Positions 5,432 through 5,565 of a DNA stretch of 5,565 nt are shown here, in pieces (position 1 is the stretch's first letter; the number at the start of each line of letters is the position of its first letter). The position numbers and the translations under genes were made by a program. The notes beneath the pieces are model-generated. The model made no database searches. It saw only the letters and a program-made list of their open reading frames with translations, and had not been told where the DNA came from. Source of the stretch: Dysgonamonadaceae bacterium (GTDB lineage: Bacteria; Bacteroidota; Bacteroidia; Bacteroidales; Azobacteroidaceae); contig JAIRKG010000021.1 of the NCBI GenBank assembly GCA_031260235.1, positions 1 through 5,565 of the forward strand, given 5' to 3'.

Positions 5432-5565
5432 AGAGGGGCCGACCCACCAAGCCAAGAGGGGCCGACCCCACCAAGCCAAGAGGGGCCGACCCGCCAAGCC
5501 AAGAGGGGCCGACCCGCCAAGCCAAGAGGGGCCGACCCCACCAAGCCAAGAGGGGCCGACCCGCC
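5432..5565. repeat. 23/24-bp minisatellite, open at the right edge
   Basis: Five full copies and a partial sixth follow head to tail: 5432-5454 (23 bp), 5455-5478 (24), 5479-5501 (23), 5502-5524 (23), 5525-5548 (24) and 5549-5565 (partial). Each begins AGAGGGGCCGACCC and ends CCAAGCCA. Variation is confined to the join between them: A, CA or G. The mixture of 23 and 24 bp breaks any reading frame, so it is not a protein repeat. No unique spacers lie between copies, so it is not a CRISPR array. Copy number and the right boundary lie outside the window. Confidence 0.92.

Larger units (their letters stand above)
4938..5565. other. Gene-free, repeat-dense region
   Basis: No credible coding sequence lies on either strand. 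In order the region holds a short A/T-rich lead (4938-4964), a deleted REP-like unit, a GC-rich hairpin block, four forward and two inverted REP-like palindromes, a short A/T-rich link (5369-5431) and a minisatellite that continues past the edge. Open frames here encode translated repeat such as RRYAARNDG and GRPLLAWW, have no conserved start context, and overlap each other on both strands. Confidence 0.8.

Noticed and set aside
5246..5497. Minus-strand open frame with GRPLLAWW repeats
   Set aside because: The repeat arises from the minisatellite, whose mixed 23/24-bp units break the frame. The rest comes from inverted REP units.
5432..5565. CRISPR array
   Set aside because: The copies abut with no unique spacers, and no cas gene is present.

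Overview
The window looks like a chromosomal segment from a Bacteroidota bacterium, most likely of the order Bacteroidales. The grounds are: starts preceded by A/T-rich leaders with no Shine-Dalgarno sequence; two exact matches to the Bacteroidetes -7 promoter element TAnnTTTG; an OmpA-type porin with the GYADKKTG peptidoglycan-binding signature usual in that group; and an XRE-cupin regulator paired with an acyl-CoA synthetase. The exact genus cannot be told from the sequence.

Layout. Positions 1-126 hold the 5' end of an unrecognised gene read leftward off the edge. It is divergent from an OmpA-family outer-membrane protein (260-1597, +). A hairpin terminator (1618-1666) separates that gene from miaA (1660-2583, -), which converges on it; the T-tract runs into the miaA stop codon. 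miaA and an XRE-cupin regulator (2669-3220, +) start back to back from an 85-bp intergenic region, where the -7 elements of both promoters sit in the arms of a perfect 15-bp inverted repeat. The regulator is followed after 26 bp by an AMP-forming acyl-CoA synthetase (3247-4896, +), and the pair ends at a clear intrinsic terminator (4905-4937).

From 4938 to the right edge (about 630 bp) there is no credible gene. This stretch is layered repeats: an internally deleted REP-like unit, a GC-rich block of hairpins that seems to split a REP spacer, four forward and two inverted REP-like palindromes with covarying inner stems, and a 23/24-bp minisatellite that runs off the right edge. The ORFs that can be read here are artefacts of the repeats.

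Functionally the genes form separate units: envelope anchoring (OmpA), tRNA A37 modification (MiaA), and activation of a carboxylic acid to its CoA thioester, probably controlled by the XRE-cupin protein encoded just upstream. I see no defence, CRISPR, phage or transposase system. The most unusual material is the divergent promoter symmetry and the composite repeat region at the right.
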